From: Thalassomonas haliotis
GTDB taxonomy: Bacteria > Pseudomonadota > Gammaproteobacteria > Enterobacterales > Alteromonadaceae
Direction: 5' to 3'
DNA: 64,000 bases
NCBI RefSeq assembly: GCF_028657945.1
Contig: NZ_CP059693.1
Span: 2,480,001-2,544,000, forward strand
Made by a program: the position numbers and the translations under genes. The notes under the pieces were generated by a model. That model had not been told where the DNA came from. It made no database searches and was given only the letters and a program-made list of their open reading frames with translations. Shown here piece by piece: positions 16,779 to 26,716 of this stretch. The stretch's first letter is position 1. Each line of letters begins with the position of its first letter.

Positions 16779-19700
16779 GTGAGTTTTGCTAAAACCCCCT
16801 TTATATTAATTGTCTGTCCATTGCTGATCTTTGTCTCTCTTAGCCTGAGGGCACAGGAGAACCTCCCGTTAAAAGCTGCCCCCCCCCCGGTTGTCCCGAT
16901 AAATGTGCCGCAACCCGGCGTTAACAGCAATCCCCTTTATGTGACTGTCAAAGCCGGCGCACCTTTAATTTATCGCAGTTTTGCGGCGGATAACTCCCGG
17001 AAGGAAAGGGGAGTTGCCGGACTGGAGTTGAGCGAGAAGGAATTTACCTGGTTAAGGGCGCATCCTGTGATCCGTGTCGGCAATGAAGTCGATTATGCTC
17101 CTTATGCCTTCTATCTTAATAACCAGGCTGTGGGCTATTCCATTGATTATATTGAAATATTGCTAAGTCGCCTGGGGATCCGGGCAGAATATGTCCGGGA
17201 CAACTTTGCTGGTTTGCTTAACGGGGCGAAAGCAAAAGAAATTGATTTGGTCCATACCCTGTTTCGTTTCCCGAAAGCGCGGCAGCAGTATTTACATTTT
17301 AGCCAGGCTTATAAAGCTTCCGTTAATGTTATCGTGACCCGCCGGGGTGAAAATCAGATCTCGGGATTAGCGGCTCTGGCCGGCAGGAAAGTGGCGATAG
17401 TGAAAGGAGATGCTTCCACTGACTTATTAAGCAAAGAGTACCCGGACGTTGTTATTGTTGAGGTTGATAACAACGAATCGGCATTAAAGGCGGTTGCTTT
17501 AGGGCAGGCAGAGGCGACAATCAATGAACTGGCGGTAGTGAACTACCTCAGCCGTAAACTGTTACTCAATAACCTTTATATCGTCGGGGAGCTGCAAGCG
17601 CGACAGGGAACGGATTATGGCTATCACCTGGCGGTACGTAAGGACTGGCCTGAGCTGGTGTCGCTGTTAAACAAAGCCATGGCCAGCGTTAAACCTGAGG
17701 AATTGGCCGTTCTGGATAACCGCTGGCTAGCGCCTGCGTTCCGGGAACTGCAAAGTGATGGGCAGCCCCCTTTTTGGGCCGATAAAAAATGGCGTAACCT
17801 GGCGGTGCTCGCGGTTATTTTATTCCTGGTTGTTTTTATCACCTTGTTGCTGTTCCGTTTACTGGATCGTTCCAAAAAAAATCCGCTGGCTTATCAGTTT
17901 GCTTCTGCCAGCGGAAAACAAATAGCGGTGATGTTAAATGCGTTTTTATTGGCCATTGCTTTGTTTCTGGCGTGGTGGGCGCTGGGCAATGTACGGGCTA
18001 AAATTGAAGAGCAGGTACGGGATTCTTTACAAACTGTGGTTACCACCAGTCAGGAAGCCATGAATATCTGGGCATTGGATCAAATCAATGAACTGCAGAA
18101 ACTTGCCGCTAATACCGATCTGATCTCCTTTGTCTCCAGCCAGTTATATTTTATCAGCCAGAAGAAAAAATCGGCTGCGGCCGCAATTGGCGAGGAGTTA
18201 CAGCTTTTGTTTGCCGGGTTGCAAGCCAAAGGCAATCACATCGGTTTTTTTGTCATTGCTCAGGACGGCACTAACCTGGCGGCAATGAAAATATCCGACT
18301 TCGGGCGGGAGAATTTGATCTCCCAACAAAGGCCCGAACTGCTGCAGCGGGTTTTTGCCGGGGAAGCTGTGATGATACCGCCGATTATATCCGATACGGT
18401 TTTAGCCGGTGTGACCAATGTCGCCGGGCATGATTATCCGCCGACCATGTTTTTTGTGGTACCTGTGCGGGACGGCAGCGGTAGGGTGATCGCGGCGCTG
18501 GCCGAGCGTTTTAACCCCCACGGGGAGTTTGCCCGGATACATTATCTTGGCAGGATGGGAGCAAGCGGTGAGACTTATTCGTTTGACAGCCGGGGACAGC
18601 TGTTATCGAAAAGCCGGTTTGAGGCTCATTTGCTGAAAAACGGCCTGTTGCAGGAAAATACCCAAAGTATTCTTTCCATTGAAATTCGTGATCCCGGCGG
18701 CGATCTGACCCGGGGGTTTAATCAGGCGCTACCGGTAGAGTCGCGCCCGTTAACCCGTATGGCCAAGAGTGCCCTTGCCGGTGAAACCGGCTCGGATATT
18801 CGCGGTTATCGAGACTATCGCGGCATTAACGTGATGGGGGCCTGGCTTTGGGATCCCGGGCTGGGGATCGGCATGACCACGGAAATCGATGCTGATGAAG
18901 CCATGGAAGCCTATTACAGTGCCAGGCTCATCGTGCTCTCTGTGCTTGCCGTGATGGTGATTATTTCCATTGCTTTTACCCTGTTTACTATGGTGCTTGG
19001 CAGCCGGGCAAACCGGGCTTTGAAATTGGCCCATGATACATTAGAAGACAGGGTGCTTACCCGTACCCGTGAGCTGGAACAGGCGCTGCAAGAGCTGGCC
19101 AGTAACGAACAGCGTTTGCAAATCGTCGTCGATAATGTGCCGGCGGCGATCTTTTTTAAAGATGCCGGCGGACACCACCAACTGGTCAATAATATGTTTG
19201 AGCAGGTGGTTGGTTTGTCGCAAAAAGAGGTGTTGGGAAAAACCGATCTGCAAATGTTTTCCAGGGAGATTGCCGAGCGGTTGATGAAGGTGGACCGCCA
19301 GGTAATGAATAGCGGAAAATCGGTACAGTTTGAAGAGCAGGGCCTGCATAAAAGTGTCAGCGAACATGACTTTTTAATCACTAAAGTGCCGATCCTGTCC
19401 AGGGATAATGAAACCTTAGGTTTGGTTGGGGTCGCCCTGGACATCAGCAAGAGAAAACAGGCAGAAAGACAATTAAGGCAGGCGCTGCTTGATCTGAAAG
19501 AGCAGAAATACATTTTAGATCAACATGCCATTGTCGCCGTGACCGACCTTGACGGCAATATCAGCTATGTGAATGATAAATTTGTTGAAATAAGCGGTTA
19601 TACCAGCGATGAGCTGTTGGGAAAGAATCACAGGTTACTTTCTTCCGATGAGCATGACCAGGCCTTTTGGCAGCAAATGTACCGTACGGTTAATGCCGGA

Positions 19701-22157
19701 GAGGTTTGGCATAGTGAAGTTTGTAATCGCGCCAAAGACGGGCATCTCTACTGGGTTGAAGCCACCATTGCCACCTTTACCAGCGATACCGGCAATCCGC
19801 GGGCCTATGTTGCCATCCATACCGATATCAGCGAAAGGAAACGTTATGAGGCTGAGCTGGAGCAGGCCAGGTTGCAGGCGGAAACCGCCAACCGGGCGAA
19901 AAGTGACTTTTTAGCCAGTATGAGCCATGAGATCCGTACCCCCATGAATGGCGTGCTCGGGATGCTGGGGTTACTGGCCAACAGCCCACTGACCACAGAG
20001 CAGCAGCACAGGGTCATGGTGGCAGAAAACAGCGCCAAGGCTTTGTTGTCTTTGATTAATGACATTCTCGATTTTTCTAAAATTGAAGCGGGAAAAATCG
20101 AGCTGGAAGAGCTCGATTTCGATTTACGTCATCTGTTGGAAGAGATCGCCCTGAGCATGGCGTTTCGCGCCGATGAAAAAAGCCTGGAGCTGTTGCTGGA
20201 TGTGACCGGTATTGATCACTCCATGGTGATAGGCGATCAGAGCCGGTTACGGCAAATCGTGATTAATTTGATCAGTAATGCCATCAAGTTTACCCATGAA
20301 GGTGAAGTGGTGATCACCGCCTCGCTTGAGCAGCTAAGCAATGACACCTTAAAATTTGTGTGCAGTGTGCGCGACACCGGAGACGGCATTGCCAAAGAGA
20401 GCATTGCCAGCCTATTTGATTCCTTTACCCAGGCGGATGTTTCCACGACCCGTAAATATGGCGGTACCGGGCTGGGGCTGACTATCTGTAAACGGTTATG
20501 TCAGCAAATGTCGGGACATATTGGCGTGATAAGCGAGTTGGGAAAAGGCAGTGACTTTACCTTTGATGTTTTACTCAAGCCCAGTGCCCGCTCGGTTAAA
20601 GTGATGCCTAAGGTGGATATCAGCCGTTTGAATATCCTGATTGTCGATGATAATGCCAGCCACCGGGAAATCTACCATCATCAGCTGGAGCACTGGGGGG
20701 CCTCTGTGGTTGAAGCTCGCAGCGGCGAGGCGGCATTGGCTTTGTGCCGACAATATCAAGATAATTTATTTGATATTGCCCTGATCGATATGCATATGCC
20801 TGACATGGACGGTGAGTTGCTGGCAAAAGCCATCCGCCGGCAATCCCGGTTTGACGACATGAAAATGATCCTGATGACTTCTATGCCGGAAATGAATGAC
20901 CAACAGGTATTATATGAAATGGGCTTTAGCGGCTTTTTTAGCAAGCCCATCGCTACTGCCGATTTATTTGATGCCTTGTCTGTGGTTACCGCCGAAGCGA
21001 CAGTCAGCCAGGAGCCGGCAAGGATAGTTACCCGCGCTTACCTGGATACTTTTGGTCGGGATCCCTTGTCTGCACAACCGTTACCGCTTTGGCCCGTCAA
21101 TACCCGGATTTTACTGGTGGAAGATAACCCGGTGAATCAACTGGTGGTTCAGGGGCTGTTGCAGGAATTGTCCCTCGATTGTGATTTTGCCGGTAACGGT
21201 TTAGAAGCCATCGCCGGGTTAAGAGAATCGCCACAAGATGCCGCCTACACCCTGATTTTTATGGATTGCCAGATGCCAGAGCTTGATGGCTATGAAACCA
21301 CCCGCCGCATCCGTCAGGGTAAGGCCGGTGAAAGATATCTTAAAATACCTGTGGTTGCCATGACCGCCAATGCCATGAAAGGTGATAGAGAAAAATGTCT
21401 CGATGCCGGTATGGACGATTACCTGACCAAACCTCTAGCCAGGGAAGCGATAGTACAGGCACTTTGTCGCTGGCTTTGTGTGGAGCACACAACAGACAAA
21501 ACCTGTGGGGAACATCTGGGGATAGTGGCTGTTCCCCGGGCTGAGGCGGTTTGTTCGCGCAAGCTGGCGGAGCAAATCTTATTACATTTGCCGCCCGCGC
21601 TGAAGGCCGTTGATTTTAATCACAGGCGGCCCGAGTCTGTGGAAAGCCCTAAGGTTTACCTTAAGGCTTTATCCCTTTATGTTCGCCAGGGGCAGGATGT
21701 TCTGGAGCAACTGGCCGGTAATGGCATTTTGGTTCAGGTGGAGGATGTCGGAAAAATCATTCATGCCGTCAAAGGCACCAGCGGTAATTTAGGCATGTAT
21801 CTTGTTTATGAACAAACCCTTGTCCTTGAGAAGATGATTGCTAAAAGCGCTAGCCTTGAGCCGGCGGCAGTTGAGCAATTTTGTTCTTTGCTGCAACAAT
21901 CCCTTGATGATGCCCGGAGCATACTCCAGCTTAATGAAGCGGAGCGGGAGGATATTCAGGTGCGTGACTATCAAGAGGTAAAACAAATGCTGATCGACTT
22001 GCTAACGAAAAGTGAGCTGATCCCTGAAGTTTTGCTGCTTGAATTCAGGGCCAGTGCCGGTCAGCAGCTTAATGCCGATATGCTTGCTTTAATCACGGAT
22101 GCCCTGGACAGTTTCGACTATGAAGAGGCATTAACGCTGTTGATGAAACAGGAGTAA
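16779..22157 (+). CDS. multi-sensor hybrid histidine kinase (SBP-Cache-PAS-PAS-HK-REC-REC-Hpt)
   Basis: A 1792-residue inner-membrane sensor kinase starting at GTG, with a signal peptide at 1-25. In order it has a periplasmic solute-binding-protein-3 domain (about 85-320), transmembrane helices near 340-362 and 383-405, and a second extracytoplasmic sensor region of Cache type (about 406-716). A helix near 717-741 is followed by PAS domains (about 775-890 and 905-1020), a dimerisation domain with His1050 in MSHEIRTP, and an ATPase domain with DTGDGI and GTGLGL. Two receivers follow (Asp1337 and Asp1496), then an Hpt domain with His1662 in HAVKGTSGNLG. All phosphorelay residues are intact. This is the BvgS/EvgS-type plan with an added Cache sensor. 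The Hpt would hand phosphate to a separate regulator. Confidence 0.93.
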   Translation: MSFAKTPFILIVCPLLIFVSLSLRAQENLPLKAAPPPVVPINVPQPGVNSNPLYVTVKAGAPLIYRSFAADNSRKERGVAGLELSEKEFTWLRAHPVIRVGNEVDYAPYAFYLNNQAVGYSIDYIEILLSRLGIRAEYVRDNFAGLLNGAKAKEIDLVHTLFRFPKARQQYLHFSQAYKASVNVIVTRRGENQISGLAALAGRKVAIVKGDASTDLLSKEYPDVVIVEVDNNESALKAVALGQAEATINELAVVNYLSRKLLLNNLYIVGELQARQGTDYGYHLAVRKDWPELVSLLNKAMASVKPEELAVLDNRWLAPAFRELQSDGQPPFWADKKWRNLAVLAVILFLVVFITLLLFRLLDRSKKNPLAYQFASASGKQIAVMLNAFLLAIALFLAWWALGNVRAKIEEQVRDSLQTVVTTSQEAMNIWALDQINELQKLAANTDLISFVSSQLYFISQKKKSAAAAIGEELQLLFAGLQAKGNHIGFFVIAQDGTNLAAMKISDFGRENLISQQRPELLQRVFAGEAVMIPPIISDTVLAGVTNVAGHDYPPTMFFVVPVRDGSGRVIAALAERFNPHGEFARIHYLGRMGASGETYSFDSRGQLLSKSRFEAHLLKNGLLQENTQSILSIEIRDPGGDLTRGFNQALPVESRPLTRMAKSALAGETGSDIRGYRDYRGINVMGAWLWDPGLGIGMTTEIDADEAMEAYYSARLIVLSVLAVMVIISIAFTLFTMVLGSRANRALKLAHDTLEDRVLTRTRELEQALQELASNEQRLQIVVDNVPAAIFFKDAGGHHQLVNNMFEQVVGLSQKEVLGKTDLQMFSREIAERLMKVDRQVMNSGKSVQFEEQGLHKSVSEHDFLITKVPILSRDNETLGLVGVALDISKRKQAERQLRQALLDLKEQKYILDQHAIVAVTDLDGNISYVNDKFVEISGYTSDELLGKNHRLLSSDEHDQAFWQQMYRTVNAGEVWHSEVCNRAKDGHLYWVEATIATFTSDTGNPRAYVAIHTDISERKRYEAELEQARLQAETANRAKSDFLASMSHEIRTPMNGVLGMLGLLANSPLTTEQQHRVMVAENSAKALLSLINDILDFSKIEAGKIELEELDFDLRHLLEEIALSMAFRADEKSLELLLDVTGIDHSMVIGDQSRLRQIVINLISNAIKFTHEGEVVITASLEQLSNDTLKFVCSVRDTGDGIAKESIASLFDSFTQADVSTTRKYGGTGLGLTICKRLCQQMSGHIGVISELGKGSDFTFDVLLKPSARSVKVMPKVDISRLNILIVDDNASHREIYHHQLEHWGASVVEARSGEAALALCRQYQDNLFDIALIDMHMPDMDGELLAKAIRRQSRFDDMKMILMTSMPEMNDQQVLYEMGFSGFFSKPIATADLFDALSVVTAEATVSQEPARIVTRAYLDTFGRDPLSAQPLPLWPVNTRILLVEDNPVNQLVVQGLLQELSLDCDFAGNGLEAIAGLRESPQDAAYTLIFMDCQMPELDGYETTRRIRQGKAGERYLKIPVVAMTANAMKGDREKCLDAGMDDYLTKPLAREAIVQALCRWLCVEHTTDKTCGEHLGIVAVPRAEAVCSRKLAEQILLHLPPALKAVDFNHRRPESVESPKVYLKALSLYVRQGQDVLEQLAGNGILVQVEDVGKIIHAVKGTSGNLGMYLVYEQTLVLEKMIAKSASLEPAAVEQFCSLLQQSLDDARSILQLNEAEREDIQVRDYQEVKQMLIDLLTKSELIPEVLLLEFRASAGQQLNADMLALITDALDSFDYEEALTLLMKQE

Positions 22158-22327
22158 GGCAAGATTATTTGCCCTGGTGCGGGAAGTATCAGGTGCTCAT
22201 TATGGTATTGGGCTTAATTTTACGTTTGCCGCGTTATTTCCTGTAAAACACCGGCGTGTCTTTATAGCTGATAGCCGAGAAGTTCAGCGAAAAAGGACAG
22301 CACCGGTTTGTTTTGTCGTTAAAGAGG

Positions 22328-22711
22328 TTAAGCCAAGTCTTCTATGCCGGCGATGGCCTGGCTAAAGTCCGCCAGTTCCAGCTCAAGGCAATCTCCGTCA
22401 ACAGGCCAGTTAACCCCGATAATAATACCGTCTTCATTGAGATCTTCAATCCAGAATTCCAGCCAGTCGGAGACGCTGATTTGTGCCGGCTGATAATCCT
22501 GCCATTCGTCAATGCAATGCTGTTTGGCGAGCTGCTCGGTTGACCATACCGGCATAACATCGGTTTCTTCAAAGTTGACCGAGGCCAGGACAACCCAGTC
22601 TTCACTGACCTTATCCTGTAAGGCCCACAGCACTTGTTCGGCTTTTACTGCGCTGAGAAATTCGGCCAGTACCGGGTGCTCTGCTGCATTTTCCTGTTTG
22701 TTGTCGCTCAT
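22328..22711 (-). CDS. DUF2750 domain-containing protein
   Basis: A 127-residue acidic cytoplasmic protein. It shows the DUF2750 pattern: VLWALQDKVSEDWVVL, then MPVWSTEQLAKQHCIDEWQDYQP, then VSDWLEFWIEDLNEDGIIIGVNWP. The family is widespread in proteobacteria and has no established function. It stands alone between the kinase gene (converging) and the Omp85 operon. The ribosome-binding site AAGAGCAG precedes the ATG. Confidence 0.82.
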   Translation of the reverse strand: MSDNKQENAAEHPVLAEFLSAVKAEQVLWALQDKVSEDWVVLASVNFEETDVMPVWSTEQLAKQHCIDEWQDYQPAQISVSDWLEFWIEDLNEDGIIIGVNWPVDGDCLELELADFSQAIAGIEDLA

Positions 22712-22796
22712 AATCTGCTCTTATCAATTGAAATTGCCGCCGATTATACGGACAAAACGGCCAATAGTCAGTGTTAACACCTCAATTGCCTGAACA

Positions 22797-24407
22797 TCAA
22801 AAGGTCCGTTTACTTTCCAGACGAATTTCCCAGCCGTCGATATCCGGATTATCGGTCAGCGGATAGGCTAAATCGACATGTATTACCTGGCTATCCTGTC
22901 GGGCGTGGGGGGTAAAAAATCTCAGCCCCAGGCCAACAGACTGCAACCAGCCTTGTTCTATGTTTTCCCGCGGCGTGCTGCCGCTGGTTTTGCCGTTGTC
23001 GATAAACAGCGCAGCCCCCATATCAAACAGCCGGTAAAGGTTGATCCCCGGGTAATACCTGAGCTCGCCAGTAAATAGAAGACTGTTTTTTCCGTGCTGG
23101 TATTGCAGCGGATAACCCCTGAGCGCTTTACCGCCCCCTAAGGCGACCGGCTGATCTAAATACTGTTTATGACTGAATTTAGTGATATTTTTAAAATATA
23201 CCGTCCAGCGGTTCGATAATACATGAAAAAGCTCGCCCGAGACTTGGGTGAGTAACCGGCTAGTGCTGCGGCCATGGTGACCTTGATGGCTGGCCGATAA
23301 CAATAAATGGGAATGCTCAAACAATTGATAACCTTTATTTATTTGCGCCTGCCATAAAATATCTGCGCTATTTTGTTTATCTGTGGTGCTGATCCCTATG
23401 CTTGATTCCAGCTGCCAGCCCAGGTTCACATCTTCGTGCTGGCTGATCAGCTGCAGGTTTTTCAGTGTCCGATAGTCATTTTCGATATATTCCAGTCCCA
23501 GCCAGGGATATAAGAAATACCTGTCTTGGGGCAATTCATCGTTGGGGATATGTTTGTTCGGGTCTTCTTGTTGGCTGAATGTGTGCTCATCCTGAGTGAT
23601 ACCCAGTTTATATCTGAGGGAATAATCCGGCGTTTGTTTTTTTAGCCAACCGAAACTGGCGGTTTTATAGTTGATATCATGGCGAAAAACGGTATCGTTT
23701 TCACCGTTTTGGAATATGGTATCTTGCCTTTTTTCATTGTTAAAGCCAAGTTTAAAGGCATTTTTGCTGTCGGGGCTGACAAAAGGTTTAGATAAAAAAA
23801 GCGACAGCTGCTTGCCGTCATCATTGTCTGATATCCTGTAGCTGGCCTGGCTGTGATTGTGTAAAAACAGCGGCACATGGCCGTCCAATATAAAGCCGCT
23901 GCGCTGTGAGTTGGAAAAAGATTTTATTTCGGCGTCTATCCCTAAGCCGAGCAGGTTTCTGTCTTTAACGCCTATGGCAAAGCGGTTTTCACCGCCTTTA
24001 CGGCCTAAATCGAGGGAAGGCAGCAACGACCAGTTGTCCCAGACTTCTATTGTCACCCGGCTTTTTGTTTTATCCATGGAGACTTTGGCTTTATGGAGAT
24101 ATTTTTTATCCCGCAAGTGCCGTTCCAGCTGGGCCAGGTCGTCGGTTAGAAAACGGCATTTTTGCGTGAAAAATGCCGATTCGTTTTTTAAGGTGGCCTC
24201 TTTGGTTTTGATATGCAGGAAATTGGCCCAGCGGTGGAAAAAGTAGGTTTGCTGCTCGCTTTCATCGAATATCGGGTGGCTGATAAAAGTAAACTCAGGC
24301 CTGGGGCAAGGGGTTGTGCCTGTGTCGGCCCAAAGCGGATAACTTAATAGCTGCAGCAACAAAAAATTTAAATAATATAAATAACCATAAACTCTGGCCG
24401 GAAACAT
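22797..24407 (-). CDS. Omp85-superfamily outer-membrane barrel with a POTRA-like N-terminus
   Basis: A 536-residue exported protein with a signal peptide (residues 1-27, ending LWA). Next comes one POTRA-like unit (about 75-120, with LTDDLAQLERHLRDKKYLHKAKVSM and VTIEVWDNWSLLPSL). A 16-strand-type barrel follows, carrying the superfamily motif ALGGGKALRGYP near residue 430 and ending in Phe. BamA has five POTRA units and TamA three, so this short form resembles BamA/TamA-related surface antigens whose cargo is unknown. It starts 13 nt after the stop of a six-helix membrane protein gene, with a TGAGG ribosome-binding site, so the two are probably co-expressed. Confidence 0.82.
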   Translation of the reverse strand: MFPARVYGYLYYLNFLLLQLLSYPLWADTGTTPCPRPEFTFISHPIFDESEQQTYFFHRWANFLHIKTKEATLKNESAFFTQKCRFLTDDLAQLERHLRDKKYLHKAKVSMDKTKSRVTIEVWDNWSLLPSLDLGRKGGENRFAIGVKDRNLLGLGIDAEIKSFSNSQRSGFILDGHVPLFLHNHSQASYRISDNDDGKQLSLFLSKPFVSPDSKNAFKLGFNNEKRQDTIFQNGENDTVFRHDINYKTASFGWLKKQTPDYSLRYKLGITQDEHTFSQQEDPNKHIPNDELPQDRYFLYPWLGLEYIENDYRTLKNLQLISQHEDVNLGWQLESSIGISTTDKQNSADILWQAQINKGYQLFEHSHLLLSASHQGHHGRSTSRLLTQVSGELFHVLSNRWTVYFKNITKFSHKQYLDQPVALGGGKALRGYPLQYQHGKNSLLFTGELRYYPGINLYRLFDMGAALFIDNGKTSGSTPRENIEQGWLQSVGLGLRFFTPHARQDSQVIHVDLAYPLTDNPDIDGWEIRLESKRTF

Positions 24408-24420
24408 TCGGGCCTCACCA

Positions 24421-25254
24421 TTATTCTCTTTGCTTAACGGAAATATGAATTTTCACATCCCCCCACAGCAGGCATGAACCTATGTGGAAAATCGACATCA
24501 ACACAGCATAGTTCCATTCCAGGATATTTTCCCGCTCAAAGCTGCTATTGCCGCTGTAGGAAAGCCCCAGGCTGATAAGGCCCAATACCAGGATACAGAT
24601 CACGACTCCTGTCTGGTAGCGTATCACGGCGATAAAAAGCGGAGGGAAATACTGCTGCTTTTTTAATTTAAACAGTTCGTTCACCATGATCATTTGGGCA
24701 AAGGGCGTTAAGGTGAAAAAAAAGATGATGCCGTACTGGCGCATATACCTGTAGACTCGGCCGTCGGTACCCAAAAAATCAGCATAGAGGATCAGAAACA
24801 AGGAAGCTATGACGCCTAAGCTGCACATAATCGTTGCCGGCCTTAAGGTTTTTCCAGCCAGCTGATTTAACCATTGCCGGGCGATGACCCAGTACCAGGC
24901 CAATAGTACCGCCTGTACTATCATGCTGGCGCGAAAAACAAAAATGGCATTGCCGCGCCGTGCTGCCCGGCTGATGGAAGTGCAGCCATCAAGGTAAGGA
25001 ATGCAGCTTGGCACTAACTCGGCGCCGGCACTCATGACATAAACCAGATTCATCACAACAAGGGGTAAAAGCGTGATGACGATGGCGAGTGTTTTTGGCT
25101 GCATATCGTGAAATGTAATCAGGGATCCGCTGACCTGATTATAGATAATAACCGGTGAACCGGTAGTGAAAACTTGTAGAACAGCTGGATTGTTGGTTGT
25201 TAAAGTTGAGGTTATACAAACAGATGAAGGAAAAAGAGCAGCATATTCACTCAT
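24421..25254 (-). CDS. six-transmembrane protein of unknown function (possibly Frag1/CWH43-like)
   Basis: A 277-residue membrane protein, or 226 residues if translation starts at the Met at 25101 (MQPKTLAIVITLLPLV), which opens directly into the first helix. Hydrophobic helices are seen near residues 55-73, 105-125, 140-160, 170-190, 208-230 and 245-265. The first extracytoplasmic loop has two Cys (SCIPYLDGCTS) followed by an Arg-rich SRAARRGNAIF. The topology resembles Frag1/DRAM/CWH43 proteins, but I could not confirm membership. The gene is directly upstream of and closely spaced with the Omp85-type gene, suggesting a joint envelope role. Confidence 0.65.
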   Translation of the reverse strand: MSEYAALFPSSVCITSTLTTNNPAVLQVFTTGSPVIIYNQVSGSLITFHDMQPKTLAIVITLLPLVVMNLVYVMSAGAELVPSCIPYLDGCTSISRAARRGNAIFVFRASMIVQAVLLAWYWVIARQWLNQLAGKTLRPATIMCSLGVIASLFLILYADFLGTDGRVYRYMRQYGIIFFFTLTPFAQMIMVNELFKLKKQQYFPPLFIAVIRYQTGVVICILVLGLISLGLSYSGNSSFERENILEWNYAVLMSIFHIGSCLLWGDVKIHISVKQRE

Positions 25255-25405
25255 CTCTTTCTTAAAGAATAACTAAGTAACAGCCAGGCAATCACCAGGC
25301 AACAACCTAGCCATAACCGGGTGCCGCAACCGTTGTAATAGTGTTTTACTCTTCTTTTTTAATCTCACCACAACTAGGGAAACAAATAAGAAAAGCGGAA
25401 TCAAT

Positions 25406-25948
25406 TTAACCGTTTTTGCAGTGTCCCGATTTAGGGGTGAAGTCCGAGATATTGCCCCGGACATCCACCGATAATTCGCAACAGTCGCTAAAGCGTTTGT
25501 GCAGCTGTTCCCGGGCTTTTTTTACCCGGGATTTTACCGTAGAGTAATTGAGCTGATGCTGCTCGGCATAGCTTTTTTGCGCCAAGCCGTTGATTTCGAT
25601 TTGCGTTAACAGTTCGGCATCTTTAAGGGGCAGAGACTGAATAAAAGGGCTTAAACACTGGGCTAATTGTGAGTGTGCGTCGGGCTGCTCTTGTTGGTAC
25701 CAGAGCTCATCGCCATCAAGCTGCCGGCCCCTGCCTTTTTGCCGGTAGAAATCTATGATAGTGCGGCGGGCAATTTGAAAAAGCCAGGCGCTAATGCTGC
25801 TGTTATCCTTAATGGTGTGCAGGTTCTGGTATGACTTGAGCAATATCTCCTGTAATAAGTCATCGACATCGGCCGGGCTGTTGATATTGGTATGAAGAAA
25901 TGCCTTGAGCTGGTTTTTATATGTTTTGTATATAAGTTCGATATTCAT
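25406..25948 (-). CDS. sigZ: ECF RNA polymerase sigma factor, SigZ type
   Basis: A 180-residue ECF sigma factor. Region 2 includes DVDDLLQEILLKSYQNLHTIKDNSSISAWLFQIARRTIIDFYR (about residues 28-70). Region 4 includes GLAQKSYAEQHQLNYSTVKSRVKKAREQLHKRF (about 122-155). The tail after region 4 (CCELSVDVRGNISDFTPKSGHCKNG) holds three Cys and matches the SigZ subgroup. No anti-sigma gene is adjacent; the Cys-rich tail may act as a built-in sensor, which is inference. It diverges from the hemerythrin operon at 26213 across a 264-bp spacer and so is a candidate regulator of it. Confidence 0.85.
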   Translation of the reverse strand: MNIELIYKTYKNQLKAFLHTNINSPADVDDLLQEILLKSYQNLHTIKDNSSISAWLFQIARRTIIDFYRQKGRGRQLDGDELWYQQEQPDAHSQLAQCLSPFIQSLPLKDAELLTQIEINGLAQKSYAEQHQLNYSTVKSRVKKAREQLHKRFSDCCELSVDVRGNISDFTPKSGHCKNG

Positions 25949-26212
25949 AGTGTCGTGATCCCGGAGCCGCTAGCTACGTTGCCAAAGGTCATTACTTTAT
26001 TATGAACCAGCCCAAATCACCCCAAGCAGTAAAAATACCGACATCATGCCATAAGTTGCTTTTTCGCCAAAGTAGGCGTTTCTTATTTCAGGTCAATAAC
26101 CTTAATTTTTTTCCCTTTACACTTGGCACTAAGCTAATTGCTAAGGTGATAGCCAAGGCAACAGCCAGGCCACCGGCGCTAAGATTAAATTAAGTTAAAG
26201 GAGTAAACCTCT

Positions 26213-26671
26213 ATGAGCTCAATTCCAGATTATATGACCTGTCAGCATCGTCACTGCGATGATGTATTTTCTGCTGCCGAGTCCGCCGTTGCCATCGGCA
26301 ACTGGCCGCTAGCACAAGAAGAATGGCAAATATTTACCCGGGAGCTGGAGGCACATCTTGAAGCGGAAGAAAGTATTTTATTCCCCCGCTTTGAACAGGC
26401 AACCGGCATTACCCAGGGACCGACTATGGTGATGCGCGGTGAACATGAGCAAATGCGCGCCCTGGTGCAGCAATTAAACCAGGCATTGGCAGCTGCCGAT
26501 CAGGAAGTGTATCTGGGGTTGTCGGAAACCCTAATGGTGCTGATGCAGCAGCATAATATGAAAGAAGAAATGATGCTGTATCCCATGAGCCAGCAGCATA
26601 TCTGCGATGGCGGTAAAACGTTAAATGATCTTAAGGACTTTTGCGAGCAAAGCGAAACCCAGGTGGTTTAA
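26213..26671 (+). CDS. hemerythrin HHE domain protein
   Basis: A 152-residue helical cytoplasmic protein with the non-haem di-iron ligand pattern of hemerythrins: His in CQHRHCDD, HLEAEESILFP in helix 2, GEHEQM in helix 3 and QHNMKEEMMLYP in helix 4. Such proteins bind O2 or NO or store iron. AAGGAG lies 7 nt before the ATG. It is the first gene of an operon with the DUF2249 and NnrS-like genes, a set commonly found with nitric oxide and micro-oxic metabolism. No denitrification enzyme is visible nearby. Confidence 0.88.
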   Translation: MSSIPDYMTCQHRHCDDVFSAAESAVAIGNWPLAQEEWQIFTRELEAHLEAEESILFPRFEQATGITQGPTMVMRGEHEQMRALVQQLNQALAAADQEVYLGLSETLMVLMQQHNMKEEMMLYPMSQQHICDGGKTLNDLKDFCEQSETQVV

Positions 26672-26716
26672 GGACTTTTTGACTCGCACGAGGATGAATT
26701 AACTTGAGTGTAAGAC

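Noticed and set aside
18914-19513. Minus-strand 199-codon frame rich in Ser/Cys/Leu
   Set aside because: It lies within the hybrid kinase gene on the other strand, and its composition is that of a reverse-complement shadow.
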